A stretch of 64,000 bases of DNA, from the NCBI RefSeq assembly GCF_000208865.1, contig NC_018393.1:3676714-3740713 (forward strand). The letters are read 5' to 3'. A model generated the notes under the pieces. It worked only from the letters and a program-made list of their open reading frames with translations. It ran no database searches and was not told where the DNA came from. A program made the position numbers and the translations under genes. Positions 35,754 through 47,928 of this stretch are shown one piece after another. Source of the stretch: Neospora caninum Liverpool. Taxonomy: Eukaryota > Apicomplexa > Conoidasida > Eucoccidiorida > Sarcocystidae. Numbering within the stretch: the stretch's first letter is position 1; each line of letters starts with the position of its first letter.

Positions 35754-36113
35754 TTAGATAGATAGATAGACTTAGATAGATAGATTTAGATAGATAGATA
35801 GACTTAGATAGATAGATTTAGATAGATAGATAGACTTAGATAGATAGACAGATATAGATAGATAGAACAGAGAGAGCAGAGAGAGGGGAACATAGATGCA
35901 TTTCGTCGTGCGGGTGGAAGGGAATGCACTTGAGTTGGGAAGCAGGAGTCCATCAGAGGGGCGTTGTTTGAACCGGTTGCGCTTGTTTGCCAGGAAACGC
36001 GATTCAATCCCTTTATGCGCGTCGAGGAGCGAACAGTGCAGGAGGCGATGCATTCCGTGGGAGATAAAGTCGAGACCATGCAGCGTCTCAGAGACATGAA
36101 GAACCGTTCTTGA
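30713..36113 (+). CDS. Glyoxalase II (hydroxyacylglutathione hydrolase), long N-terminal extension
   Basis: Nine exons: 30713-31285, 31643-31716, 32153-32198, 32613-32688, 33175-33288, 33606-33713, 34378-34522, 34932-35040 and 35994-36113, giving about 454 residues. The enzyme hydrolyses S-lactoylglutathione to lactate and glutathione, the second step of methylglyoxal detoxification. The metallo-beta-lactamase core starts at [20 protein letters not shown]. The metal ligands are in place: [11 protein letters not shown] (HxHxDH), [23 protein letters not shown] and [14 protein letters not shown]. The end has the family's [14 protein letters not shown]. The first about 190 residues are extra and look like targeting sequence. 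Met73 (30929) starts a signal-like [17 protein letters not shown] followed by an Arg/Ser-rich stretch, and Met181 (31253) just before the core would give a cytosolic enzyme. Intron 2 has a GC donor (GACAG|GCAAGA at 31716/31717). Intron 8 holds a large GATA array. Confidence 0.95.
32318..32376. repeat. (ATCT)n and (TA)n microsatellite in glyoxalase II intron 3
   Basis: About nine ATCT units followed directly by a (TA)n run. Confidence 0.9.
35289..35875. repeat. (GATA)n microsatellite array of about 0.59 kb in glyoxalase II intron 8
   Basis: Long runs of GATA/TAGA tetranucleotides are broken by periodic variants such as GATTTAGATA, GATATTTGATATA and AGACTTAGATA, so it is a compound, higher-order array rather than one pure run. 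It fills most of the 953-base intron between exons 8 and 9 and ends about 120 bases before the acceptor of the last coding exon. Confidence 0.95.
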
Positions 36114-38697
36114 ATTTGGAGGGTCAGCAAGCGGCAAGCAACGAATCTCTGCAGATTTGCAGGTGAACGCAAAGGGTGAAGCGGCCGTGGGGCGGTCTCC
36201 GGAGAATGCTTCTTTCTCTTGCATGCCCGCATGCTCGCTGCGGCGGCGTGGAAATCTGCGAAGGCCACGCATGCAAACTGAAGAGACGGAAGTGGAAAAC
36301 GGAGGTCCAAGTGTGTGTACTCGTGTGCGAGACTGTATGGAACAACGTGATGAGACTTCTCCGATTTCAGGCTCGTCGGTTTGCGTTTCAACCGCTCACA
36401 AAAGAAGATGAGTCAACAATCAAACAGGACCACAAGTTTCTCCTTGCATACACAAAATACCCATATATATATATATACATGTGTGCCCAAATCTACAGAC
36501 TACCAGTGGTCTCGTCCGCATATATATATTTATACATATTGATATGTAGATACCTACATGCACATAGGTAGATATTTAACGTAGACTTGGTGGGTTGGTG
36601 CCGTGGGAGTCAGAGGAAAGTATGGCATTGAAATAAGCGAAAGAGTGTGGTTTGGCGCCTCGTGTACTTTCACGGATAGCTTGGAAGGCGACTTCACCCG
36701 CGTCGTCGCTTTCCCGTGAGCGGTTGCCACATTGAACCCCAAAACAGTCCGCTTGACATGGCTGGCGCCGACACTCCCGCCGTCGGCACGCGCTCCCCGG
36801 GGACTGGTCGATTGAGATTCCGGACCCAAAGCAACTGTGCATCGAGAGCGAGTTGCCCCGGCTATCGCGCGCTGCCTCTCTCTCTCGCTGGACTCAAAAC
36901 GGCAAGTGTTTCTTGTGGAACCGTGGTGTCTGTAGACGCGGCGTCGTGTGTGGCGGTGCGTGGGCCTCTTCAGTTCGTGACGCGTTCGCGGATTGCATGC
37001 AAACGGGGAAAGGCGACGCTGCTGGAAATCCTCAAGTTTGCCCTTGGCGACAAGCCGAAAGCCGCAGCCTGCAGCGACAGCGGGAGTCCTGGCGTTATGT
37101 CTACGGCGCGAGACGGAGACATTCCCAAAACACCCACGTCGCAGTTCTTTGAAGTTCTCGCTTTTCTGTTTTCCGGTTTCCCGTGCTCTCTGAAACTGTT
37201 TCAAAACTTCAGATGTCTGTGGAGGGGGGGGACAGCTGACAAGTGGAGTCTGGGAAAGAGTGGCAAACGTTAGGCACGCGAGCGTCTCTTGTTTCTCGCA
37301 GAGACGTGCCCGAGGACGTGTGAACCGTGACGCGAGTGGAGCTTTGTGGAGAGGCAGGGACGTGTCAGAAGGCGACAGAGGCGATAAGCGAGAATGCTCA
37401 GTTCTTATATTCCCAACACACCTCAGGGTGTCTGTACGCCTCAAAGTGTCTATACACCTCAGAGTGCGTGTGCAGATAGGCTGTTTACCCTCAGAGGAGT
37501 GTTTTGTCAACGAGTGAGACTCTTCCAAACAAACGGGTTCCCGACAGCGCAGTCTGATTCGTTTCGTCCTGCAGCCGATCCCTACGAGTTTCTCGAGCAG
37601 TTCGCTTTCGTGTAGCAGCAAATAGGGCAAGAAACGAAGCGTCACGTTCGTGGAGCCTCTGTCTCATCACTTGCCGTGTGCACGACCTCCGCAGAAACCT
37701 CGCTCTTCACACGTTTTATTAGGCAAGAGGAGAGTTTAGGATCCTGCCTGGGATGGGCTGTTCGGACCCTTTCCAGTCCCCCTCCGCAGAGATGAAGTCG
37801 GTGTTCTCATGAGCATCGTCAGAAAAGACAGACACTCGGCCGTGAGACTCGTCGCGGTTGCTTGAGAGATGTTCTGCCGGCGCGACTCTCGGAGCGCGAT
37901 TTTCTTTTCTCGAGAGATCGCAGCTGCACAGTGCATGCGCGAGGTTGTTCGCGCTTTTCTTCTCCCTTTTGTGAGCCCCGTGCATGCTCCCAGACAGAGG
38001 GGGCTGAAGAGACAGGAGAATATGCGGAAGGAAGTAGGAAAAACGCGAAAAATCCAGCGACGATTCGGTGAAGTCTCGAACTTCTCCTCTTCCCAAGGAG
38101 ACAGAAGAAGAGGCCGCACATGCCGAAGGGTATATCTCGGGACACAAGCAGTGGGCAGTGTGCAACTTGTGCCGTCAGGAAATCGCCGCTCTTTGCTTCT
38201 CCCGTCAGAGATCTCTTTCTCTCTCGCGTGTCGTATTTTTCCTCTTTTTCTCCCTCTCGCGTATTCGACTCCGTTCTTCTTTCCGTCTGCTGTCTCTTCG
38301 TCTTCCTCGTGCCGTATTCGCCTTCTCTGCAGTCGTTTTCTGCTCTGGGCGGAGCAAATCCTGTGGCGTTGCTCGTCCCCTTTTGTCTTCATTTTCCCTA
38401 GCTCTCTCTGTCCTTCGCGGCAGAAAGAAAACGGAGTTTGCTTCTTCTCTCCCTCGAAATACCTCTCGATGGTTCCCCCCTCCCCCGCTGCGGGCGCGTT
38501 CTCTTGTCTTTCCGTCGCTCCTGTCGGCTTCCTCTTTCTCGAAGATAATCTTATCTCTGTTCACTCGTCGCGCCATCCCCTCGCTCGTTTTTCTTCTTGT
38601 CGGGACCGATCTTCGTTTCTTTTCGATATCTTTCTCTCGCGCTGCCGGTCTCCGCCGCTCTTCTTTCCCCGATTTTCGCTCGCTTTTGCTCAGAAAA
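36114..38697. other. Intergenic region and leader with ambiguous open frames
   Basis: Between the glyoxalase II stop and the next start. Long frames occur on both strands at about 36.55-37.65 kb (363 codons on minus, about 185 on plus), but neither shows a domain or a clear splice pattern. The stretch 38200-38690 is a C/T-rich leader before the membrane-protein gene. Confidence 0.45.
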
Positions 38698-41600
38698 ATG
38701 GATATCTATAGAGGCCGTTTTCGGCCTCGCCTGTCTGCTTCCTCCGCGCTCGCGTCTTCTGTTTTCTGCGCCGCCGACTGCAACCTTTCGCCAGAAATCT
38801 CGTCCCCACGCTTCTCCACGGCGCAAGAAGAGAGGCGAGTGATGCCTCCTTCGGGTCCAGAGCGCGACGCCCCTGTCTCCAGGAAAGAGGGAAACAACCT
38901 CTGGACGGAATTCTTCAAAAGCTGCTGCTTTAAAGTGCCTCTCAAAGTCGTCGGGTGTATGTACACTTTCTGCCTCGTAGGCGGATGTGTCATCGGAGCC
39001 CGACTTCAACTCCTGGGACCAACTGACGGTACGGAAGCTTCTCTCTCTTTTCTTGCCTCTCGCGTGGCTGCCGCATCGATCTTTTCTTCCCCTCTCCTCG
39101 TCGTCCTCGTGTTTTTGAATCGTTTTTTTGCTCCTCTTTTGCTCACTGATTGGCCGTATCTCTTCTTCTCTTTGTCCCTGTTCAGCTGTCTTGCCTGCCT
39201 TCCTTTCTCTCCTCTTCTTCCTCCTCGCTGTTTGCGCCCGCACTCTTCTTCTCACGTGTAAGTTCTAAGGAAAATCGCGGAAAGAAAAGAACATCGGGAG
39301 GCGGAGGAGGCGCACGCACGTGAGAGAGCGGGACAGGGCGAAGCGCAGAGAGCAGAGAAGAAGGTTCAGGAGAGACGGAAGAAAGCAAGGAAAGGAAGAG
39401 ATGAGGAAGGAGCGAAAAAAGGACAGAGCAAAATGAGAAAAGGGGAAGAAGACCGTGCAGAGGAAAAGACGGTGTGTGGAGGGTGCGGAAGTTGAGACTT
39501 CGACTAGGTGACAGCAGTCGCAGATAGCGTGGTCGTGGAACGTTTCGGTTCGTCTCGTTGACGTCTCATTTCTTCACCTCTTTTTCTCCAACACCTTTTT
39601 CGTCTCCTTTTCTTACTCGTTTTTCTCGTCTCTTCAGCTCCCAGTGAAGCCGTGAAAGCAGTCTCAGAGAGTCCTGCACTGGGGCTGGGGCCTTTCTCGT
39701 CTCCGCGTCTCCTTCTTCTTCTCCTCGCGGGATTCCTCCATCTCGGCGCAGCTGCGTTCGCGCTCTCTCCGCTCCGCGCCACGCTCTACGAAGAATCTCG
39801 CAGTCTTCTGCATGCATTTCTGGTTCTTTTTGCGTGCGCCACGGTGTAAGTCTCCGGGGAAAGAGCAACGAGCAGTAGCCTCCTCGCAGAAGGACAAGTC
39901 ACCGAACCGAGATCCGGAAGCGCTCGCCCGCTTGTTCTGACTCTACGTCTCAGGAGTTGGTGAACGGACTCTGGGAAGCTTTGCCGTCTCTGTCTTTTTT
40001 CTATCCAGGAGAGAAAGCCTTTCGGGGCTACCCTTTAACCTCGCCAGTTGCTTTGTCTTTCTTGTCTTGCTCTCCTCGCCACTGTCTCTCAGGTTTCTTC
40101 ATCTCTATCGCCACGTCGCCCAGTGTCGCTTCCAGCTGCTGCTTTGTCCGTCGAAACCGGGTCCGGCCCCGATTTTGCTGCGCCCCGTTGTGCGCCTGGC
40201 ATGTGTCGAGACGCTCGCGGGTTTTCTTCTTGCTCTGCCTTTGTTTCTTCTGCTTCTTCCTGCTTTCTCGCTCTTTAGCTCCTTCCCCTCTTCGCTCTTT
40301 GCGTCGCCTGCGGCCTTAGCGCCCGACTCGGAGGAAGGCTCTGCCTTCTCCGTCTCCTTCGCACTGTCGCGGCCTCTGTCCTTCCTCGTTTCCTTCGCCC
40401 TCGCGCTCCTCCCTCGCCCGGCCTTCTCCCTCGACGGCGTTTGCGTCTGGGGCCTCTCCCTCGGCGCGACTTCTCTCGTCCTCTCTCTCCTTCTCCTCCT
40501 CTTCAACATCCACGGCGAACTCCAGCAACAGGCGCGCGCTTCCGATTGCCCCTCTGTCGCCTCGTTCCTCGGCTGTCTCTCTGTCCCCTCCCTCGCGCCT
40601 CTCCCTCTCGTCTCCTCCTCTGTCGCCTCTGCTGTCTCTCGGCCTGCCTCTTTGTTCTCTTCTCTCTCGGCGGCTGCTCTCTCTGGAAATCCTCCGGCGT
40701 GGGACCGCGCGCCTGTCTCCGAGCCTGCGGCGCGGGTGCTGGCCTTCGCCCCCCCAGACGCGGGGCGCGTCTTTGACGAGCAGGTGAGAGAGAGCGGAGA
40801 AACCAGCGTGCCTCACGGCCAGGAGAGAAGAAGTGTCTCTCCCCGGGGTTTCCCTTCCATTTCTCAAAAAAACACGGCGAAGCGAGGGAGGACTCGCCCA
40901 GCTCGCAGAGAGAAAAGGAACGGCCACCGACTGTCTGCAGATTCAGAACGAACAGCGCAAGCGCAAACGTTTTTGAAACGGAACAGGCAGAGCCACAAAA
41001 CACGGGACAACGGTGAAGCCAAACTCTAAAACTGCTCAGAGGAGCCTCCAAAAGGCAAACGAAATCTGCCAGCGAGACAGGCATGCATGCGTGAAAAAGA
41101 GGCCTTTCCAATGGTGTCGAAGGGGTGTGAAGAAACTGTGGGGCCGCCTAGCCGTCCCAAGACGCCGCGATTTCCTTCCTGCTTCCGCCTCGCGTGTGAA
41201 GTCGATCTTTCTACCTCTCCGCGTTCCTGTTTTCCGTTTCTGTCTCTCCAGTGTCTCCTCCTTCGCTGGCTGTACGACTGCGCGGAATCCCTCCAGAGCG
41301 CGATCGGGTTTGACGCGTCGTCTTCCGCCTTGCCTCCCTATGCGCCGTTTCGCCCCCGCCCAAGCCTCCTGCTCTCGCGGTTGCCTTGCGACTCCTCGCT
41401 CTGGGGCGTCTGCCCCGTCTGCGCACCCGGGGGTCTCGACCGTGGAACCGCAGGCCCTGCCGCCGCGACCGCGCTGGGCTCCACGGGCTCCTGGGGCGCC
41501 TTGGAGACAGGGCGTCGCGTCGGCGGAGCGTGGCAGCTCCTGGCGCTGCTTCAAGACCCCAACTCGAGTGTTCAGGTGAGGTCCTGAAGAAGCAGGAAAG

Positions 41601-44600
41601 GCGGCACTTTCTTTCTTGGGAGAACCCCGCGTCGAGAGGATTCACGATGTTTTTCTTCTTCGCTCGATCGGACGTGTCTCTGCAGCGCGAAAAGCTTCCA
41701 CTCGTTCCGGCGCTCGTCGAGTTCTTCGCCGAGTGCGCAGACGACTTTCCGCTGCTTCCGCCTCATCCTCAGGCGTCGCTGATGTGCCCGTGCGGCACCT
41801 GCGAAAAGAGCGGAGGCGCGGCGAAGTGGGCAGAGGCGCGCAGGCGAGCGAAGAAAACCAAGTGGGGCGAAGAAGGAAAAGAAATCTTCCTCTTCACCAG
41901 ACGCGAAGCAGCCGTCCTCGTTGCCCAGCAAATGCTCCAGGCAGGAATCTTTGGGACCGCAACGCAGCCGAACCTCGTAAGACGCATAACCACAAACCAC
42001 ATGTGTGTACAGGGAATACATCTGCACGTACATATATATACATATATACAGTTAGGCGTATATATATATATATATATATGTACGCGTGTACATGCGTGTA
42101 TTTGTTTGTAGTTGTTTGTATCTATGATTGTGAGAGAGAGACACCAGCCATCGGAGCGTCTCTAGTCACCGGCATGCACGCCGTAGATGGACAGATGGCT
42201 GTGGAGATGGACACACGTTCACACGAATGTTCTGGTGGGTCTATCTCCTCAATCGATATCTTGTTTCTCTACAAACAGACCAAACATGTCCACGTTCAAA
42301 AACAAGGAACTCTACACTCTGTAAAAGGCGTTTCCATATGGCTGTGCGTGTCGTATACATGAGTGCACATCTTTGCATATATATATACATATATATATAT
42401 GTATATATTTATATATATGGATCTGAGTGTGGTTTTCTCAAGTTGCGTGTCTCTCGTTTTCCGTGTGTTGCGCAGCTCTTCACGCTGTACGGGAATCTGG
42501 TTCATGGTGCGACGACGCATTTCGTCCGTCTTCTCCGCACCTTTCAGCAGCTGTGCGTCGCGGCCTCTCGCGGTGCTTCCAGCGGCTCTGCAGGCGCGCC
42601 GGTGTCTTCCGAGAGACGGCCGAGTCCGGGGCGCGCTGCAGCCTCTTGCGAGGCTTCCGCTGGAAAGACGCGAAATGCGTCTGCGCTGTGGAGGAAACTC
42701 GAACCGTTTGTGCCGCCGATCCTCTTCGCCTTTGTCGAGAGGCGGCGCGCAGCTGATGCTGCCGCGCCCCGTGCCGAGGGGAGAGACTCCGCCGCCAGAG
42801 ACGACGCATGCGAAACCCGCGACAACCCCTCGGCGCGCAGTCGCCGCTCCCGTCTGTCGGAGGCCGAAGACGCCCGGGAAGGCGACGACCGGAAGCCGCG
42901 TTCGTTCGTGTCGCGTCTCGCTTGCCTCTGGGAGAGAGCGAGGAGTTCCACGGGCGAGGGAAGCCGCGCATGCCTCAGCTTCTTCGGCCCTGAGGAGACA
43001 GGCAGCGGCGCGAAGGATTTGTGGAGAAAGGCGGAGATGGAATGTTCGGTGATGATCAATTTCGTTGCATGCGCCGTCGAAGGCTTCGCCTTGTGGCTGT
43101 GCGTCGCCGCTGCCGTCGCAGAACGCCTCGAAGAGCCGAGCCAGGAGAACGACGCAGACGCGCAAGTCCCGACCGGTGAGAAAAGAAACGGGCGCGCGAG
43201 TCCGAGAAAACGGTAACCGATGGGGTGTCTTTATCAATGTGTCCGCGTGTCTTGGTGTTTTTACAGATGCACTGCAATGGATGCCAAAGTGTGTGTGAAG
43301 AACAGAGGGACAACAGCAGGGACGTAGATCCCCTGGGTAGATCGACACGAGTGGGAGTTTCCCGCGATATGTTTTTCTGTCGGCCCAAGGTCTTGAGTTG
43401 TTTTCGGCTTATTTTTTCCAGGCTCTTCCCATCCACACGTCAGCGCGGTCGCCCGCGACGCCGCTGCCGGCCTCGTTCTCACTTCCGTGAGTCTCTTCAC
43501 CGTTATTCTCTGTCTTCTCTTTCTCCTTCCCTCCTCGGTCTTTTCCCTTGGTTCTTCCCTCACTCCCGTGCTTCTCTTTCTCCTTTGTCGCGTTCGCGTC
43601 CCGGTTCGGGGTCTGGAGGCGCGTGTGTGCAAGTCTGTTGCAAGTCGTTTTCGCTGCAGACTGCGAGAGACAGGGAAGAACTTGGAGCGAATCTGGGAGA
43701 GTCGTTTGAGTTCCTCTCTCCCTTTCTTTTCGCGCTTCAAAAGCAAGAGCGGGATGCGCGCTCTGTGGGCGCTTTTGCTCAACAGAGGGCGCCTGCGAGG
43801 CCAGATGGGGAACGCTGCCCGCGTGTGCTGCTCCAAGGCGAAAGCACCCTTGTCGCAGAAATGCGGATCCTGTTTTCTGTAGCCTTCAGGAGAGGCGAAG
43901 GGGACCTGTCGGCGCGGTCGTCTGTGAACCTGGATGCTCTGCATGCAGCGTTTGTTTTCAGTTGGAAATCCTTCATCAACAACAGCTACTGCGGCGCTTC
44001 GCAGTTTCCGTCGGAGGCCGCGGGGGCCTCGCGCACTTTTCGCTGTCTCCGGAGCTCCGCTGTGCCATGGACGAACTCGACAACAGTGGGTCAAATCACG
44101 CGAAAGACACGAATCTGGAAAAGCGCTACACGTCGTCTTCTGCGATCCAAATTATACATCTATGTACATGTATATCTACATGTATATTTGAATAGAGTCA
44201 TGGACAAAAATGTGCATCTGAATCAATCTACATTTGGAATTACAAATATAACAAATATATATATATATATATTTATATTATATATATATATATACAGGCA
44301 TGTGCATGCATACATATTCATATAGGAAGGTGCATAATGCTAAGCATGGATGCTTGTAAAGAGATAAAAACACAGATATGTAGGCATTCGTCTGGATGTA
44401 TGTAGCCATGCATGCAATTTGATGTGTATAGATGAAATGCTCTGAAGGAACAGGCTTTTGAAACCCGGTGTGAAACCGTCAAGAGTCAGAAAACCAGATT
44501 TCGGTTCCGCGAAGTAGAAAGGTTTTTTTTTTCTTTTTTTGCAGGAGTGCGCCAGGCCGTGCTGCTAATGCGCGATCGCGACGCTTTGAGGCTCCAGGCT

Positions 44601-44678
44601 CTCGCCGTCGGTCTTGGCCCCGCGGCTTCTCTGTCGCCTCTCACGCAAGCTGAGCTACGAAAGCTCCTGGCTCAATAA
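38698..44678 (+). CDS. Polytopic membrane protein, NDC1-like architecture
   Basis: Nine exons: 38698-39028, 39638-39845, 40093-40783, 41252-41575, 41686-41976, 42476-43175, 43422-43486, 43962-44085 and 44545-44678. All are GT-AG and in phase, giving about 955 residues. The N-terminal 310 residues carry about six hydrophobic segments: near 80-100 (VVGCMYTFCLVGGCVIGA), about 134-153 (a Leu run), about 163-180, about 208-230, about 263-280 and about 285-305. No signal peptide is evident. The remaining about 640 residues look soluble, mixing helical parts (LFTLYGNLVHGATTHFVRLL) with disordered Ser/Ala/Arg-rich inserts, and end in LTQAELRKLLAQ. Six membrane spans followed by a long soluble tail is the layout of the nuclear-pore anchor NDC1/TMEM48, but I see no diagnostic motif, so this name is only a hypothesis. 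The exon structure itself is well supported by nine matching junctions. Confidence 0.8.
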
Positions 44679-45954
44679 ATGAGACTCGCTGACAAAAGAC
44701 ACAACCCTAGTCTATACAGGCATCCGTATATACGGACTATTTATACTTACATGTGTGCATGTATAAAGCTATATAAAGCTATATATAGACATGTATGTAC
44801 AGGAGTGTATACGAATTCCCTGGCATTTGGTATTAGAGATGTCTGTGTGTGCCGTCTTCGTCTGACGCGTGAGACGTTTTTTCGACTCCGACATGACAGC
44901 CAGGCGAGATGGAACAAAGGCAAGGAATCGGACGACCGAATGCAAAGGAAAAAGCGATTTCCCCTCTGCCCCCTTCAGTTGTCTTCCTCATCTTCCTTGG
45001 GCACTCGGATCCTGGCTGATCTTTCGTGTCTTATCTGTTTTCCCGCGTCTTCTCTTTTCGCTTACTTTCTCGGGTTTCTGTCGTGGGGCAGACAAGGCGG
45101 TGACAACTCTTTTAGCACAAAGAGAAACGGTTTCCTTCCTCGACCGGCGCAATGAAGGATTCGAACTCGCGCAAGGCGGGGGCCAAGTGCAGTGTCTTTT
45201 GGCGTGGGAAGAAACTCAATTTTTAATGCTTCTTGTCTTCCAGCTGCGGAAGAACCGTTTTCTCTACTCGACCCTTCGTCTCGTATCTCCCGGCTCGCCT
45301 CTATCTCCATTAATCTGTCGCTCTGTCTCGTTCTCTCTGTGTGTTTCCCTGTCTGTCCCTCCGTCTCCTTCTCTCCTCTCTCTCTCTGGTTCGCCTCAAT
45401 TTAGAGGTCCGCCGCGCATGCGTTTCGAAAATTGTGACAAACTTTGAGTGGTGGGACGGCGCGTTCAGCGGAAGCTAGCCGCCACAGGATGGGGCAGAGA
45501 CAGGACGCAGACCGGAAGAGATGGCGCAATTGACCAAACCCGCCACAGAAAAAGGCGCACACCAAACTAGCGCAGATGTGTCTTCGTTCCCAGCCTCCCA
45601 AGCTCAGCAAAGGCTAAGAAGATGCACAGAAAACCGAATCCATGAGAGACGCAAAACCCCCGGAATCGCCTCAGGCAGCTCCAGACACCGCAGAGCCTGC
45701 CGAGGCAGGTGACCCGTGACGTGCACGTTTTTCTCCCGTTACGGCGAGTGCATGGACACAACTAGATGTTGAACGCTAGCAAATACACAAGATGCTTCTG
45801 AAGTATATCTAAATGCTAGAGTGATAACCTCTCTGTCGTCCCGCCGAGCACCTGGCGCGGGACACATCGGCTGTCTTTCCTGATTCTTTTTCTTCACGAC
45901 GCAGTCCCGCCGTTACCCTCGCTGCTCCGCCTTCTCGCCCGTGTAACCTCGGCG
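44679..45954. other. Convergent intergenic region
   Basis: It lies between a plus-strand stop at 44678 and a minus-strand stop at 45955. I see no gene. A TTCGAA-containing stretch near 45155 resembles a tRNA T-loop but does not fold (see rejected items). Confidence 0.55.
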
Positions 45955-47928
45955 TCAGACCTCTCGTGCGCCTTTTTTGGGTTCTTCCGCTTCGCTGTCT
46001 TTGCGTCCACAGAAGTCGACTTCAAAGTGCAGGCCGCCCTCCAGCGGGAGGTCTCGGAAGTTTCTGGCTGTGCGTCCCCACGGTCTCTTGCGGAGGAATT
46101 CGGGTGCGGGCGCCTTGAGGAGACGGGAGACTGTGGGGAGCTCGTAGTGACGCAGGTAGGAAACTCCCACGACGTAGTTCTTGGGTCGGCGGTAGAGACT
46201 CCGGTACGGCGGCGCGCGGACGCCGACAGAGCAGCCCGTAGGGCAGGAGGCGACGTACGCGGGTTCCACGACTGGCGTGTACTGGTAGCGAGGCTGCGTG
46301 CGCTGCAGCGCCCAGCGCGGATCCGAGATGAGCATCCCCCAGCGGTGGTCCAGCGGATCTGAAAGTCGAAGCACACGCGGGGCGGCACAGAAAGTGGAGA
46401 GAAGACGAAGCCGCAGAGAGCGAGAACGGGAAGCTCCTCTTTCACGAGAGGCGAAAAAGGGTTCGACAAGGAAGACGGGAGGGCGGCACTGGAAATAGAG
46501 CGACGAGGCCCGACACGATCCCCACGCGCGACTGAAAACGGGGGAAATCTGCGACGCAAACAAACAAAAATCACGTTACGGAGTCGCGGTGCGTTTTTTT
46601 CGTTTCAAGAGAGAGAAACAAGCCCGAAGACTTGGCGCCTCACCTAGGTCGTTGTCCGATTCGGAGTCAAGGACTTCATCGAGCCAAATCTCTCCGTTGA
46701 TGTCTCCAAACCCCTCGGCTGTGAGGGTAGGCTCTGCGTCGGCTTCTGCCTCATCGAGTAAAAGGTGAGCTGCGAACTGTTTGCAGTCGTCTTCGATGTC
46801 GATTTGTCGCAACTTCGGTCTGCCGCCTTCTCTTTTTTGCGTGTGTATCTCTTCTCTCTCTGCCGTCTCTCCGTCCTGGTTCGCGTTCCCGAGTTTCTCC
46901 ACGGCGCCGCGCGCTCCCGGTCCCTCGCTGTCCGCCCTTCTCGCCGCTTCGATGCGGGGGCTGGGTGCTGAGTCGCTGCGAGCGTCTCTGCCGCCGTCGC
47001 TCGCTTCGCCCCGGAACGCAAATCCGCTTACGGGACTCTGTTGCTCGGCATCGCCAGCATCCTCGCCGGCGACACTCTCGCCCGTCTCCTCCGGGGAGGC
47101 CTGCTGGGAAGAGCCCGGAGGCGAAACCCCAAAAGGCTGCGGGACATGGGGGCGCGGAAACAGACGCTGGGGAGGCTGCGAAGAGCCGGAAGCGTCGGTT
47201 TTCGCTCCGCCTGTGCCAAGCTGCTTGGAAACCAGAGATTTCTTCGGAATCGTCGCCTCGCGGGAAGGCGGCGCCAAGGACGGAGACAGCTCCACGTGGC
47301 GGGAACTTGCGGCAGAATCTGGGCGCGGTTCTGCCTTCGCCTTGAGAGGCATCCGAAGCGAGACTGGAACGGGGAAACGGTCCTTTAGCGTCGGCTTCAG
47401 AGGCACTTTGCTTTTGCTCTCTGGCAGTCCCCCTAACTTAGGAGGCCGCGGGAAAAGAACAGGCGACTTGTCGAGCGTCGACTTCAAAGGCGGCACACGG
47501 GGAAGCGTTTTCTTCTCGACTTCCTGGCCAGGAGGCCGGGGTTCTTCGCTCTCGGGTTCAAGCTTCGAGTCCGGCCCTCCAGAAGGAGACGCGACGTCTG
47601 TTTCTTCGGGTTCGGAGATGTCTTGCGCTGCGCCTTCCGTCTTGGGCAAAGGGAGAGTGTGGACCTTCGCCTTGACTCCCACGTGCGGCAGTTTCTTCGG
47701 GGGCACCAGCAAAGCGAACTTCTTCCGTTGGGGGAGCGGTTGGGCGAGCTTCGGCGGCGGCAGCGGAGCGGCGAGGCTCTTTGCCGCGTTCTGCGACGGA
47801 GCCTGCAGCTGACTGAGGAGATCAGACATCTCTGCGTCGAGGTCGCGCGTAAACGCCTCGTTGTCTTCGTCCTCGGAAGAGGAGAGAGACAACGGATCGC
47901 TTTCCATCGAAGAGACGCCGGCGTCCAT
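45955..47928 (-). CDS. Hypothetical protein: disordered N-terminus, conserved-looking C-terminal block
   Basis: Two exons in transcript order, 47928-46644 and 46358-45955. The donor CCTAG|GTGAGG and acceptor TTTCAG|ATCCG join in phase 1 to give DNDL-DPLDHRWG, for a protein of about 562 residues. Residues 1-400 are Pro/Ser/Glu-rich and probably disordered, opening with a Ser/Asp acidic patch (LSLSSSEDEDNEAF) and holding many PKL/PPK motifs. An acidic stretch before the splice site (GEIWLDEVLDSESDNDL) leads into a dense C-terminal block rich in Tyr, Arg and Pro (RWGMLISDPRWALQRTQPRY, later PKNYVVGVSYLRHYELP). That block has the look of a conserved domain, but I cannot name it. No signal peptide or membrane segment follows the chosen ATG. 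The frame stays open for 163 codons upstream to 48417, but that part reads like a 5' leader. A role in the nucleus or in a large assembly is possible, unproven. Confidence 0.78.

Noticed and set aside
45140..45180. GTTCGAATCC-like T-loop on the minus strand
   Set aside because: Only two or three of five T-stem pairs form and no acceptor or D arm is present.
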